Shown here: in pieces, positions 1-9,156 of the stretch
How the letters are laid out: the number at the start of each line of letters is the position of its first letter
Numbering within the stretch: position 1 is the first letter of the stretch
Source of the DNA: Planctomycetota bacterium
GTDB taxonomy: Bacteria; Planctomycetota; Planctomycetia; Isosphaerales; Isosphaeraceae
NCBI GenBank assembly: GCA_021777685.1
Contig: JAJYDH010000002.1
Span: 1 to 39,122 of the forward strand
Direction: 5' to 3'
Length of the DNA: 39,122 nt
Notes under the pieces: model-generated
What the model saw: the letters and a program-made list of their open reading frames with translations, nothing else
Database searches by the model: none
Told to the model about the DNA's origin: nothing
Translations under genes and position numbers: made by a program

Positions 1-10
1 AACGATCTCT

Positions 11-116
11 GGCCCCCTCTCCCCTTGTGGGAGAGGGTTGGGGAGAGGGGTCATTCACCGCGGATGGTGCCAAGACCCCCTCACCCCAACCCTCTCCCAC
101 AAGGGGAGAGGGGGTC
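11..116. repeat. REP/MITE-like inverted repeat element (C-rich arms, CCCTCTCCCC...GGGGAGAGGG)
   Basis: Arm 11-52 GGCCCCCTCTCCCCTTGTGGGAGAGGGTTGGGGAGAGGGGTC is near the reverse complement of arm 74-116 GACCCCCTCACCCCAACCCTCTCCCACAAGGGGAGAGGGGGTC; each arm is also internally palindromic. Confidence 0.8.
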
Positions 117-147
117 AGAAAGACCCATCCTCGCCTCGACTTACGGT

Positions 148-744
148 TCATTCAACGGGATTGAGGCTAGGCCGGTCCTGATAGTGGCGGGTGATGAGGT
201 CGTTCTGGAGCCAGAGGAGCTTGCCGAAGGCCCGGAGGGTGCGGACCTCGGCCTCGCGGTCGAGCCCGAGCCCCAGGATCGTGGCGGTGAGCGCGTCGGA
301 CACGAACCCCATCAGGGCGTTCATCTGGACCAGCGGGACGTCCAAATCGGGCGAGCCGGCCTTGGGCGTGTGCATCTTGCCGACGAAGTCGAGGTACTCG
401 ACCAGCCGCGTGTCATAGGGCCACGTCACCAGTCGGGTCAGGTAGCGCCCGAGGTGCTGCTTGCGGAACTGGATCTGGGCGTGATCCATCGTCAGGGCCG
501 CGACGTCCGGGGGAAGTTCCCCCTCGTAGCCGTGCTGCCGAGGGACGAAGTGCCGCCAGGTGGCGTCATACCCACTGAGCTTGTCGTACACGGCGTCCAC
601 CAGCGAAGGGACCACCGGCCCCAATCGCGGGGCGGACTCGTGGATCGCGGCGATGTCCCCCTCGCCGAAGCCGATGAACTCGGCCAGATAGCCGAAGCGG
701 TAGCCCAGGTCCGACTCCAGTCTCCCCTCGTCGATCCGACGCAT
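148..744 (-). CDS. Protoglobin-domain protein
   Basis: MRRIDEGRLESDLGYRFGYLAEFIGFGEGDIAAIHESAPRLGPVVPSLVDAVYDKL...; globin-coupled-sensor/protoglobin-like sequence; start moved to internal Met of the 148..852 ORF. Confidence 0.75.
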   Translation of the reverse strand: MRRIDEGRLESDLGYRFGYLAEFIGFGEGDIAAIHESAPRLGPVVPSLVDAVYDKLSGYDATWRHFVPRQHGYEGELPPDVAALTMDHAQIQFRKQHLGRYLTRLVTWPYDTRLVEYLDFVGKMHTPKAGSPDLDVPLVQMNALMGFVSDALTATILGLGLDREAEVRTLRAFGKLLWLQNDLITRHYQDRPSLNPVE

Positions 745-880
745 CCCACCCTCCCCTTTTCCGGACTTGACGATCTCGGCCACGAACCGCCAAACTGGAT
801 CTCGTTGTCCTCTTGCGTTTCGAAGCGTACTCCACCGCAAACTGGATGTCAACGTCTTCTTTCTCCATCGGGCCCGTTTA

Positions 881-1333
881 ATGCTCTCGCAATCGGTCGA
901 ATACGCGTTGAGGGCGGCGGTCTACCTGGCGGGCCAGGCTCCCGAGCCCCGGACGACGGATGAGATCGCCGAGGCGACGCGAGTCCCCCGGCCTTACCTG
1001 TCGAAGATCCTTCAGGGGCTCGGCCGGGCCGACCTGGTCCAGCTCCGACGGGGGACCGGCGGCGGCGTGACCTTGACGAAACGGCCCGAGGAACTGACGA
1101 TCCTGGAGGTGGTCGACGCGGTCGACCCGATCGGGCGGATCAGGACCTGCCCACTGGGGTTGGAGTCGCACGGTGTCCGGCTCTGCCCGCTCCACAGGCG
1201 TCTGGACAACGCCCTGGCGTCGGTGGAAGATGCCTTCGGGAAGACGACCCTCGCCGAGATCCTCGCCGAGCCGTCCGGGAGCATCCCGCTCTGCGACTTC
1301 CCCGCAACGCCCGTTGTGAGGTCGCCCGGCTAA
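881..1333 (+). CDS. Rrf2-family transcriptional regulator
   Basis: MLSQSVEYALRAAVYLAGQ...TDEIAEATRVPRPYLSKILQGLGRADLVQLRRGTGGGVTL...CPLGLESHGVRLCPLHRRLD; typical Rrf2 wHTH. Confidence 0.9.
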   Translation: MLSQSVEYALRAAVYLAGQAPEPRTTDEIAEATRVPRPYLSKILQGLGRADLVQLRRGTGGGVTLTKRPEELTILEVVDAVDPIGRIRTCPLGLESHGVRLCPLHRRLDNALASVEDAFGKTTLAEILAEPSGSIPLCDFPATPVVRSPG

Positions 1334-1368
1334 CGGGCCCGGCGATCCCGGATCGATCAAGCCTGGAG

Positions 1369-2211
1369 ATGGCCTCGATGAGGATCGCGACGATGTCCGC
1401 GTGCTGGCTCGCCCTGGTCGTCGCCACGACCCTCGGCGGCGAGCCCCGACCCTTCCCCGGCGCCGAGTCGCGATGGAATGGCTTCGTCCGCCACGATTTC
1501 GACGTCGACGGGGCGAGGGCCATCGTCGTCGAGCCGAAGACCCCCCTGCCCGGTCGCCCCTGGGCCTGGCGGGGCGAGTTCTTCGGCGCGTTCCCGAACG
1601 CGGACATCGCCCTGCTCGAATCGGGCTGGCACCTGGCCTATCTCGCCGTGCCGGACCAGTTCGGCTCGCCCCGGGCGATGGCCGGGTGGGAGAAGTTCCA
1701 CCGGCGGCTGGTCGACGATCACGGCCTGGCCTCGAAGCCCGCCCTGATCGGCCTGAGCCGGGGCGCCCTCTACTGCATGAGCTGGGCGGCGGGCCATCCC
1801 GAGAAGACCCTCGCGGTCTACCTCGACAACGGGGTCTGCGACTTCAAGAGCTGGCCGGGCGGCAAGCCGAAGGGGCACGGGACCGGGCCGGGCTCGGCCG
1901 GCGAGTGGGCGAACCTGCTCCGAGCCTACGGCTTCAAGGACGACGAGGAAGCCTTCGCCTACGACAGAAATCCGGTCGACCGCCTCCGGCCGCTCGCCGA
2001 CGCGAAGATCCCCATCCTCCTGGTCTACGGCGACGCCGACCGCCTGGTCCCGCCCGGGGAGAACTCGGGCTTCCTCTTCGACCGCTACAAGGCGCTCGGA
2101 GGCTCCATCGAGCGGATCGTCAAGCCGGGCCAGGACCATCACCCGCACGGCCTGGTCGACCCGAAACCCATCGTCGAGTTCTTCGAGAATGCCCGGCGGG
2201 ATCTGAAGTGA
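1369..2211 (+). CDS. Secreted alpha/beta hydrolase
   Basis: Signal-peptide-like N-terminus; GLSRGALY nucleophile elbow; ILLVYGDADRLVP; terminal His-containing GQDHHPHG. Confidence 0.8.
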   Translation: MASMRIATMSACWLALVVATTLGGEPRPFPGAESRWNGFVRHDFDVDGARAIVVEPKTPLPGRPWAWRGEFFGAFPNADIALLESGWHLAYLAVPDQFGSPRAMAGWEKFHRRLVDDHGLASKPALIGLSRGALYCMSWAAGHPEKTLAVYLDNGVCDFKSWPGGKPKGHGTGPGSAGEWANLLRAYGFKDDEEAFAYDRNPVDRLRPLADAKIPILLVYGDADRLVPPGENSGFLFDRYKALGGSIERIVKPGQDHHPHGLVDPKPIVEFFENARRDLK

Positions 2212-2221
2212 GCGGGCGTTG

Positions 2222-3619
2222 TCAGAACAGGTCGCGGAGGACCTCGCCCCGGCTGATCGGCTGGGGGCGGCCGAGGCGGTCCTGATATTCGGCCTCGGGG
2301 CGGTGTCCCAGGCAGTGGAAGACGGTGGCCGCGAGGTCCTGCGGGCGGACTCGTCCGTCGCGGGGCTGGCCGCCGATCTTGTCCGACGACCCGTAGACCT
2401 GGCCGCCCCTGATCCCTCCCCCGGCCAGCGCGATCGAGAAGACCGAACCCCAATGGCCCCGGCCCCCGTTGGCCTCGAACCGGGGCGTCCGGCCGAATTC
2501 GGCCATGCAGACGACCAGCGTCTCGTCCAGCCGCCCCCGACGGTCGAGGTCTTCGAGGAGCGCCGAGTACGCCCGGTCGAAGGGCGGGACGAGGACAGTC
2601 TTGAGCCGCTCGGATTCGTTGGTGTGGCTGTCCCAGCAGGGGTTGGCGGGGGGCTCGTCGGCCCCTCGGTACCAGTTGACCTGGACCAGGCGCGTGCCCG
2701 CCTCGACCAGCCGTCGGGCCAGGAGGACGCCCTGGCCGAACGGGGTCGCCCCGTAGCGCTCGCGGGTCGCCTCGGGCTCCTCCTCGACCTGGAAGGCCCG
2801 GCGGGCCTTCGAGGAGCCCAGGAGGTCGAACGCCCGTCGGGTCTGCTCGTCGAGGAGCTTCGAGGCCGGGTCGCGATCGAGGTTGTCGACCCCTCGCCGG
2901 AACCCGTCGATCAGCTCCATCCGGCGGCCGACGCGGGCGGGGTCGAGGTCGACGGGGAGGTCGATCTCCTCGACGCGGTATCCCGAGCGCGTCGGCTTGC
3001 CGTTCAGGAGCCAGGGGTCGGCCGACCGGCCGAGGAACCCGGCGTCCTGGCCCGGCCAGACGCTCCCGTCGGTGTTGAAGATCCGGTGCGGCAGGGTGAT
3101 CGAGGACGGCAGGCCCCCCCGGGATGGCTCGACCCGCCCCACCAGGGCCCCCAGGCTGGGGAAGTCGTTGGGGGCGCCAGGGTTGGCGTTCTCGACGTTC
3201 TGGGGCGAGTGCGGCCGGCCCGTCAGCATGTAATAGCCGCTCGACGAGTGGGCGTTGTCGCCCGTCGAGACCGCCCGGAGGACGCAGAGCTTGTCCGCCT
3301 GCCGGGCCGTCATCGGCATCAGTTCGCCGATCGAGATCCCCGGCACGTTCGTCGAGATCGCCCCGAAGTCGCCGCGGATCTCCTTCGGCGCGTCGGGCTT
3401 GGGGTCCCACGTCGAGTGCTGAGGCGGCCCGCCCATCAGGAACAGGACGATGCACGACTTCGCCCGGCCGAAGCCCGCGTCGCCCGGCTCGGTCGATGCG
3501 CCCGCCAGGTCGGGCAGCCGGAGGCCCGAGCCGAGCAGCCCGAGGCCGCCCACGCGGAGGATCTCGCGGCGCGTCCGGCCGTCGCAGAGTCGCGATCCCG
3601 GGCCGAGGAAACGGAGCAT
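2222..3619 (-). CDS. DUF1501 domain-containing protein
   Basis: Tat-like RTRREILRVGGLGLLGSGL; FLMGGPPQHSTWDPKPDAPKEIRGDFG; VVCMAEFGRTPRFEANGGRGHWG. Confidence 0.9.
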   Translation of the reverse strand: MLRFLGPGSRLCDGRTRREILRVGGLGLLGSGLRLPDLAGASTEPGDAGFGRAKSCIVLFLMGGPPQHSTWDPKPDAPKEIRGDFGAISTNVPGISIGELMPMTARQADKLCVLRAVSTGDNAHSSSGYYMLTGRPHSPQNVENANPGAPNDFPSLGALVGRVEPSRGGLPSSITLPHRIFNTDGSVWPGQDAGFLGRSADPWLLNGKPTRSGYRVEEIDLPVDLDPARVGRRMELIDGFRRGVDNLDRDPASKLLDEQTRRAFDLLGSSKARRAFQVEEEPEATRERYGATPFGQGVLLARRLVEAGTRLVQVNWYRGADEPPANPCWDSHTNESERLKTVLVPPFDRAYSALLEDLDRRGRLDETLVVCMAEFGRTPRFEANGGRGHWGSVFSIALAGGGIRGGQVYGSSDKIGGQPRDGRVRPQDLAATVFHCLGHRPEAEYQDRLGRPQPISRGEVLRDLF

Positions 3620-3831
3620 CGGAGCCTCGTCGGGCTGGAGCGTTGAGAAACGTGGGACCGATGTTGAATATCCGGACTGTAGCAACCCGCCGGGACGGCG
3701 ACAAGTGCGACGGCCGGTCCTCGATCAGCCGCGATCCGAATTGCGGCGCAAGATCCGGGAAGATCCGGCCCGCGATCGGCGGATAATGGAGGCATCGAGA
3801 CCAGGACGAGCGGACCCGGCGAGACCTCGCG

Positions 3832-4998
3832 ATGACCCGGCCCGAAGCGACCGACGATGAACGCTGGCTCGCCGTGAAAACCCGGGATACCCGGGCGGAC
3901 GGCGCCTTCGTCTACGCGGTGAGGACGACCGGCGTCTACTGCCGGCCGAACTGCCGGTCGCGGATGCCGAACCGGGCGAACGTGGCGTTCTACCGCGACG
4001 CCGGGGCCGCCGAGCGGGCGGGGTTCCGGGCGTGCAAGCGGTGCGAGCCGAGGTCGACCGCCCCGGACCTGCGCCGCTCTGGGGCGATCGCCCGGGCGTG
4101 CTCGCTCCTGGCCGGTTCCCCGTCCATCCCCGGACTCGGCGAGATCTCGGCCGCCGTCGGGCTCAGCCCGGGTCACTTCCATCGGCTGTTCAAGAAGGCG
4201 ACCGGCGTGACGCCGAAGGAGTATGCGATGCACGTGCGTTCGGAACGGCTCCGCGACGGGCTGGCGGAGGGGGAGACCGTGACCCGGGCGATCCTGGGCG
4301 CGGGCTTCGGGTCGATCGGACGGGCTTACGACGACTCGGGCCAGGAGTTGGGGATGACCCCGGGCGAATATCGCCGAGGGGCGGAGGGGCGGCCGATCCG
4401 GTACGCGACGGCGGGGTGCTCGCTCGGCGTGGTCCTGGTCGCCGCGACGGACCGCGGCCTCTGCTCGATCTCGCTAGGAGACTTGGCGGTGGCGCTGGAG
4501 GCCGAACTCCGCGAGCAGTTCCCGAAGGCGGAGCTGGCGGGGGACGACCCGGTTTTCGAGGAGCACGTCCGCCGGGTCGTGGCGATGGTCGAGGAGCCGG
4601 GCGCGGCCTTCGACCTGCCGCTGGACGGCCGGGGGACGGCCTTCCGCCGCCAGGTCTGGGCGGCCCTGATGTCGATCCCGGTCGGCTCGACGGCGACTTA
4701 CGCGGAGATCGCCCGGCGGATCGGCCGCCCTTCGGCCGTCCGGGCGGTCGGGACGGCGTGCGCGACGAACGACCTGGCCGTCGCGATCCCCTGCCATCGG
4801 GTCGTCCGGGGGGACGGCGGTCTGGGCGGCTATCGCTGGGGAATCGGGCGGAAGAAGGCGTTGCTGGAGGCCGAGGCCCTGGCCACCTCAGAGGCCCCAT
4901 CGGACGATCTGGCCGAGCCGGGCGGGGGTGGGAGTCTTCCAGACCCTGACGACCGGCCGGGGCGGGTTGGTCGGCCGGCCGTTGGGCCCTCGGCCTGA
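3832..4998 (+). CDS. ada: Bifunctional transcriptional regulator / O6-methylguanine-DNA methyltransferase Ada
   Basis: N-Ada Cys motif (VYCRPNCRSRMP...FRACKRCEPR), AraC HTH, C-terminal PCHRVV active site. Confidence 0.93.
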   Translation: MTRPEATDDERWLAVKTRDTRADGAFVYAVRTTGVYCRPNCRSRMPNRANVAFYRDAGAAERAGFRACKRCEPRSTAPDLRRSGAIARACSLLAGSPSIPGLGEISAAVGLSPGHFHRLFKKATGVTPKEYAMHVRSERLRDGLAEGETVTRAILGAGFGSIGRAYDDSGQELGMTPGEYRRGAEGRPIRYATAGCSLGVVLVAATDRGLCSISLGDLAVALEAELREQFPKAELAGDDPVFEEHVRRVVAMVEEPGAAFDLPLDGRGTAFRRQVWAALMSIPVGSTATYAEIARRIGRPSAVRAVGTACATNDLAVAIPCHRVVRGDGGLGGYRWGIGRKKALLEAEALATSEAPSDDLAEPGGGGSLPDPDDRPGRVGRPAVGPSA

Positions 4999-6399
4999 GT
5001 GGTCGTCCTTGAGCACCGCGCAATCCCGGGCGATCCTGAGGACGTGCGACGGCATCAGCCCGGGCTCGGCCGCCTTGAGGATGACGGCGACGCCCGCCAG
5101 GTAGGCGGCGGCGTTCGAGGAGCCGAACGAGACCTGCCCGTCGCTGAAGTAGGCCCGCGAGTCTTCCAGGACCACGTCCGGCTTGGGACGGCCGTCCAGG
5201 GTCGGGCCGACCGAGGAGGACGGGCTGGCCTCGCCGACGGTGAGCACGCCCGGATGGTCGGCCGGCGGGTAGAGCTCTCCGACGTTGCTGGCGTCGACGA
5301 ACGTCACAGCGTCTTCCGGACCGGTCCCGCCGGCGGGGACGTAGGCGTCCCGGCTCGCGGTCAGGAGGATGCGGATGCGGTCGGTCGCGGTGAACCGCCC
5401 CCGGCGGGCCTTGACCCTGATCCGGTAGCAGAAGTCGGGGTCGGTCGGGACGTGCGGGTTGGCGGCGAGGTCGGCCAGGACCACCCGCTCGCGGGGGTTC
5501 CGGCTCTCGTCGGCCGTCGCGACCCTGTCCCCCGAGACCTGGATCTTCTGGCTCGAACCGACCACCTTGCCGGTCCAGTCCTCGACGAAGAGGTCGAGGT
5601 CCTTGTCGGTCCCGGCGTCCTCTTCCTCTTGATAGTCGTTCCAGGTGAGGGTGATGGTCAGCGTGTTCTCGTCGACCCGGTTGCGGAACCGGAGCGCGGC
5701 GACGTCGGCGATGTTCCGGAGCCGGAGGTAGCCGTCGGAGAGGACCCGGACGGGGCCGTCGTAGACCCGGCCGCCGTAGTTGCCCGCCGCGTTGACCCAG
5801 AGGATACCGCGATTGGTCGCCTCGGAGACGATCCGGTCGATGGGCCCCTTGCCGTCTCCGTTGCCGCCGCCTTCAAACGAGCCGCTGAAGAGGATGATGT
5901 CGACGTGCTTCTCGATCGCGAGGCGGACCGCCCGTCGGAGCATGGTCGGCCCGTTGGCGTTGAGGAGGAAGAACTTCGGGCCGCCCGTACGCGAGCCGGC
6001 GACCGACCAGACGATCTGGGCCATCTCGCGGCCGTGGCGATTGCCGGGCTCGAACGGCTTGCGGTACTTGGGATCGCCCAGGCCGAACCCGCGGACGAAA
6101 TCCGGGTCGTAGTGCTCGACGATCTCGGTCCCCTCGGGGAGATAACCCCGGCCCGCGCCGAGCCCCTCGAAGCCGTAGTCGAGCACGGCGACCTTGATCG
6201 ACTCGACGCCCGTCACCCCGTCGTATCCCGGGGCCAGGCCGAGGCGCTCGCGGACGGCCCGGACGTCGGCCAGATGGGCGGGGGCGCGCCGGGGCGCCGC
6301 GGGGCGATTCGGCTCGTCGGCCGCCGACCTGGGGAGGCCGGCGACCAGGAGCGCGAGGAGTCCCACGATCGCCAGGATCTTGATCCGGGCGGCGATCAC
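4888..6399 (-). CDS. S8 (subtilase)-like secreted protein
   Basis: VAVLDYGFEG (Asp), NRHGREMAQIVW (His), NAAGNYGG (Asn), SFGSSNAAAYLAGVAVILKA (Ser region); GTG start; signal peptide. Confidence 0.75.
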   Translation of the reverse strand: MIAARIKILAIVGLLALLVAGLPRSAADEPNRPAAPRRAPAHLADVRAVRERLGLAPGYDGVTGVESIKVAVLDYGFEGLGAGRGYLPEGTEIVEHYDPDFVRGFGLGDPKYRKPFEPGNRHGREMAQIVWSVAGSRTGGPKFFLLNANGPTMLRRAVRLAIEKHVDIILFSGSFEGGGNGDGKGPIDRIVSEATNRGILWVNAAGNYGGRVYDGPVRVLSDGYLRLRNIADVAALRFRNRVDENTLTITLTWNDYQEEEDAGTDKDLDLFVEDWTGKVVGSSQKIQVSGDRVATADESRNPRERVVLADLAANPHVPTDPDFCYRIRVKARRGRFTATDRIRILLTASRDAYVPAGGTGPEDAVTFVDASNVGELYPPADHPGVLTVGEASPSSSVGPTLDGRPKPDVVLEDSRAYFSDGQVSFGSSNAAAYLAGVAVILKAAEPGLMPSHVLRIARDCAVLKDDHSGRGPNGRPTNPPRPVVRVWKTPTPARLGQIVRWGL

Positions 6400-6782
6400 C
6401 AGCGTCCCCTGTGGAAGCCGTAACCGCCGAAGCCCCGACCGTAGCCGAACCCGTACCCGCCGAAGCCGAACGGATAGCCGAAGCCGAAGCCCCCGTATCC
6501 GAAGCCGCCGTAGCCGAAACGGCCGAAGCCGAGCCCGAAGCCGTAGCCCGGGAAGCCGTATCCGAAGCCGCCGAAGCCGAAGAAGCCGCGCCTCCGGCCG
6601 AAGAAGCAGGCCTGGGTCGGCGATTCGCCGTCCAGCTCGCTCCCGGGGGCCGCCTGGGCGACCGACGGCGTTGTCGAGGTCGCCTTCTCCTTCGTCCCGA
6701 ATTCCGAATCCAGCTCACCCGCCCGGGCGGCCGAGCCGAGGGCGAGCAGGATCGCCGCCAGGAACACGCCAGTCCGTTTCAT
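6396..6782 (-). CDS. Secreted Gly/Phe/Tyr-rich repeat protein
   Basis: Signal peptide MKRTGVFLAAILLALGSAARA then low-complexity FGGFGYGFPGYGFGLGFGRFGYGGFGYGGFG...; stop overlaps the GTG start of the downstream gene. Confidence 0.7.
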   Translation of the reverse strand: MKRTGVFLAAILLALGSAARAGELDSEFGTKEKATSTTPSVAQAAPGSELDGESPTQACFFGRRRGFFGFGGFGYGFPGYGFGLGFGRFGYGGFGYGGFGFGYPFGFGGYGFGYGRGFGGYGFHRGRW

Positions 6783-6986
6783 GGGTGCTTACTCCCGTCG
6801 ATGTTGGGGGGAATCCTCGTCTCCCCACCTGCAATTCTACGACCCGACGGCCCGCCAGGACACCCGGGATTCGCGAAGCTTCGCCGGTTCGGCACTGGCG
6901 GCGGCGTGACGACCCCCCTATGGTGGGAGGTCGGATACGCGCCCGGCCGGGTCCGCGAGTTTTCGAGCCTGATAGAGGGGGATTGG

Positions 6987-7718
6987 ATGATGAGAGTCGC
7001 GAAGTCGTTCGGCGGCACGCTCGTGATCGGCTGGTTCCTGGCGGTCGCCCCGCCGGCCGGGATCGCCGACGACCCGCCCAGGGCGTTCGTCGACGGGGCC
7101 GGGGCGGGGTGGAAGACCCTGGGCGAGGCCGACTTCACCCGGGCCAACTGCGACCCCCAGACCTGGACCTGGAAGGGGGCCGACGTCCACTGCACGGGCC
7201 AGCCGGTCGGCGTCCTCCGGTCGAAGAAGACCTACGCCAACTTCGAGATGGTCGCCCGCTGGAGGCACCTGAAGTCGGGCGGCAATTCCGGGTTCTTCGT
7301 CTGGGCGCCGGAGAAGGCACTTGAGGGGCTCAAGCCGGGCGAGCTGCCCCGGGGCGGGATCGAGGTCCAGGTCCTCGACCACGGCTACGCCGAGCAGTTC
7401 GAGAAGCAGAACGGCCGGAAGGCCGACTGGTTCACCACCAACGGCGACGTCTTCCCGGTCGGCACTTCAAGGATGAACCCCTTCGAGCCGAGGTCGCCCA
7501 ACGGGTCGCGGAGCTTCCCCTCGAAGAACCTGAGCAGGGGCGTTAACGAGTGGAATCACTACTACGTCCGGGCGATCAACGGCGAGATCCGGCTCTGGGT
7601 CAACGGCGAGGAGGTCTCCGGCGGCAACGGCTGCGACCCTCGCCAGGGATACCTCTGCCTGGAGTCGGAAGGCTCTCCCGTCGAGTTCACCCAGATCAGG
7701 ATCAGGGAACTGCCCTGA
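6987..7718 (+). CDS. DUF1080 (3-keto-disaccharide hydrolase-like) secreted protein
   Basis: SKKTYANFEMVARWRHLKSGGNSGFFVWAPE...GIEVQVLDHG...NEWNHYYVRAINGEIRLWVNGEEVSG; ATG chosen inside ORF 6411..7718. Confidence 0.85.
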   Translation: MMRVAKSFGGTLVIGWFLAVAPPAGIADDPPRAFVDGAGAGWKTLGEADFTRANCDPQTWTWKGADVHCTGQPVGVLRSKKTYANFEMVARWRHLKSGGNSGFFVWAPEKALEGLKPGELPRGGIEVQVLDHGYAEQFEKQNGRKADWFTTNGDVFPVGTSRMNPFEPRSPNGSRSFPSKNLSRGVNEWNHYYVRAINGEIRLWVNGEEVSGGNGCDPRQGYLCLESEGSPVEFTQIRIRELP

Positions 7719-7796
7719 GCGTTCCGGCCCTTCGAAATGCCGAGGGCCGGCGCGGTCGCCGGCCCTCGACGGTTCGGGGGGGCTCTCGGACGACGA

Positions 7797-8375
7797 TTAT
7801 CTGGCGACCGGGTAATAGAAGTAGCCGCCGGTCGCCGGGTTGTAGTAGAGCGGGTAACGGTAGCCGTCGCCCGGCTCGTAAGTCTGGGTGGTCAGATAGG
7901 GGGCCGCGGTCGTGGCCTGCTGATAGACCGGCGCGGAGGAATAGCCGCTGGAATAGTAGCCGGAGTTCCCATAGCCGTTGTAGTAGTTGTTGTACCCGGT
8001 CGAGTAGTTGTTGTACCCGCCGTAGTAGCCGCCGGAGCCCAGGCCATATCCGAGGCCGTAGCCGCCGAAGCCGAGCAGGCCCAGGCCGCCGAAGCCGCCG
8101 TAACCGCCCCCGTATCCGCTGAAGCCGCCCCCGTACCCGCCGTAGCCCCGGTTGTAGCCGCCGAAGTTGCCGCCGCGATAGCCGCCGCCCATGTGGGCCC
8201 CGCCGCCGCCCATGTGGGCCCCGCCGCCGCCCATGTGGCCGCCACCACCGCCGCCGTGCCCGCCTCCACCGCCCCCACCCCCGCCGCCGTGCGCGAGGGC
8301 CGAAGAGGCCGAGGCCGCCAGGATGACCATCGCCAGCGCCGTCGCCTTCGGAGCGAAGCCCAGGAACCGAATCAT
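7797..8375 (-). CDS. Secreted Gly/Tyr-rich low-complexity protein
   Basis: Signal peptide, then G-rich HMGGGGA repeats and GYGG/YNNY repeats, C-terminal YRYPLYYNPATGGYFYYPVAR. Confidence 0.7.
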   Translation of the reverse strand: MIRFLGFAPKATALAMVILAASASSALAHGGGGGGGGGGHGGGGGGHMGGGGAHMGGGGAHMGGGYRGGNFGGYNRGYGGYGGGFSGYGGGYGGFGGLGLLGFGGYGLGYGLGSGGYYGGYNNYSTGYNNYYNGYGNSGYYSSGYSSAPVYQQATTAAPYLTTQTYEPGDGYRYPLYYNPATGGYFYYPVAR

Positions 8376-8761
8376 GGCCGTTCTCCCTGTTGTTTCGAGC
8401 GTCCGGGCACGCGGATCGGGGATCTTGTCGGGCCCGTCTATTCATTCTACGACCGAATGACCGCGTTGGGTCGCTCGGGGTGACGGCTTGAGCAAGATTG
8501 CCGCCCGCGTCAAGCTCGCCATTTCAGGATGTATGCAATTCACAAGCCGCCAAGAGGGTGGAACAAGAACCGTCTGGCGATGATGGCGGGCCCGGGCCAA
8601 TGCCGCGGACGGGCCTCGGAGGCTACCCGGGCCGACACCGAACAGGATCGAGGCCGACGACCGGCCGGCCCCGGCGATTGAGGCCGGGGCCGGCCGCCAT
8701 GTCGTCTCAGATTCGCAATTTTGGATCTGAACGGATTTCGCTTGTTCGGCCCTCCCGAGGA

Positions 8762-9061
8762 TCAGGCCGCCTCGCGGGCCGATTCGCCCTCGTCGAGCTG
8801 GAGGACGTGCAGGCCGGTCCGGTGGAACTCCTCCTGGGTGACCTCGAACGGGCAGCCGTTGAGCGACCAGAGGGCCTCGACGACCTCGTCCAGCTCCTGA
8901 TCGGGCTCCTCCCACGTCACCTGGAACTTGCAGCCCTCGCGGACCCAGACGTCGGCGCCGAGGTCGTCCAGGTGTCCCTCGATCGCGGCCCGGTGGGCGG
9001 GGTCGGCGGTGAAGGTCCAGCGGATCAGGTCGGTCGAGGGCTCGTTCGCTTCCGGGCTCAT
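8762..9061 (-). CDS. Hypothetical protein (99 aa, acidic)
   Basis: MSPEANEPSTDLIRWTFTADPAHRAAIEGHLDDLGADVWV...; AGGAGG-like RBS upstream. Confidence 0.55.
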   Translation of the reverse strand: MSPEANEPSTDLIRWTFTADPAHRAAIEGHLDDLGADVWVREGCKFQVTWEEPDQELDEVVEALWSLNGCPFEVTQEEFHRTGLHVLQLDEGESAREAA

Positions 9062-9156
9062 CGGTCACCTCCTTGATTCGGTCGGGGCGACGCGGCCGGC
9101 CGCGTCGATCGGTAAATATCGGCCGGGCCGAGGCTCCCGCTTGACACAAAAGTCGC

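Noticed and set aside
2139-3786. Long overlapping ORFs at 2139..3704(-) and 2219..3646(+)
   Set aside because: Arg/Pro/Gly-rich out-of-frame shadows of the DUF1501 gene caused by high GC.
8190-8290. GC-rich short repeats (GCCGCCGCCCATGTGGGCCCC) as a possible regulatory repeat
   Set aside because: Explained by the HMGGGGA codon repeats of the 7797-8375 secreted protein.
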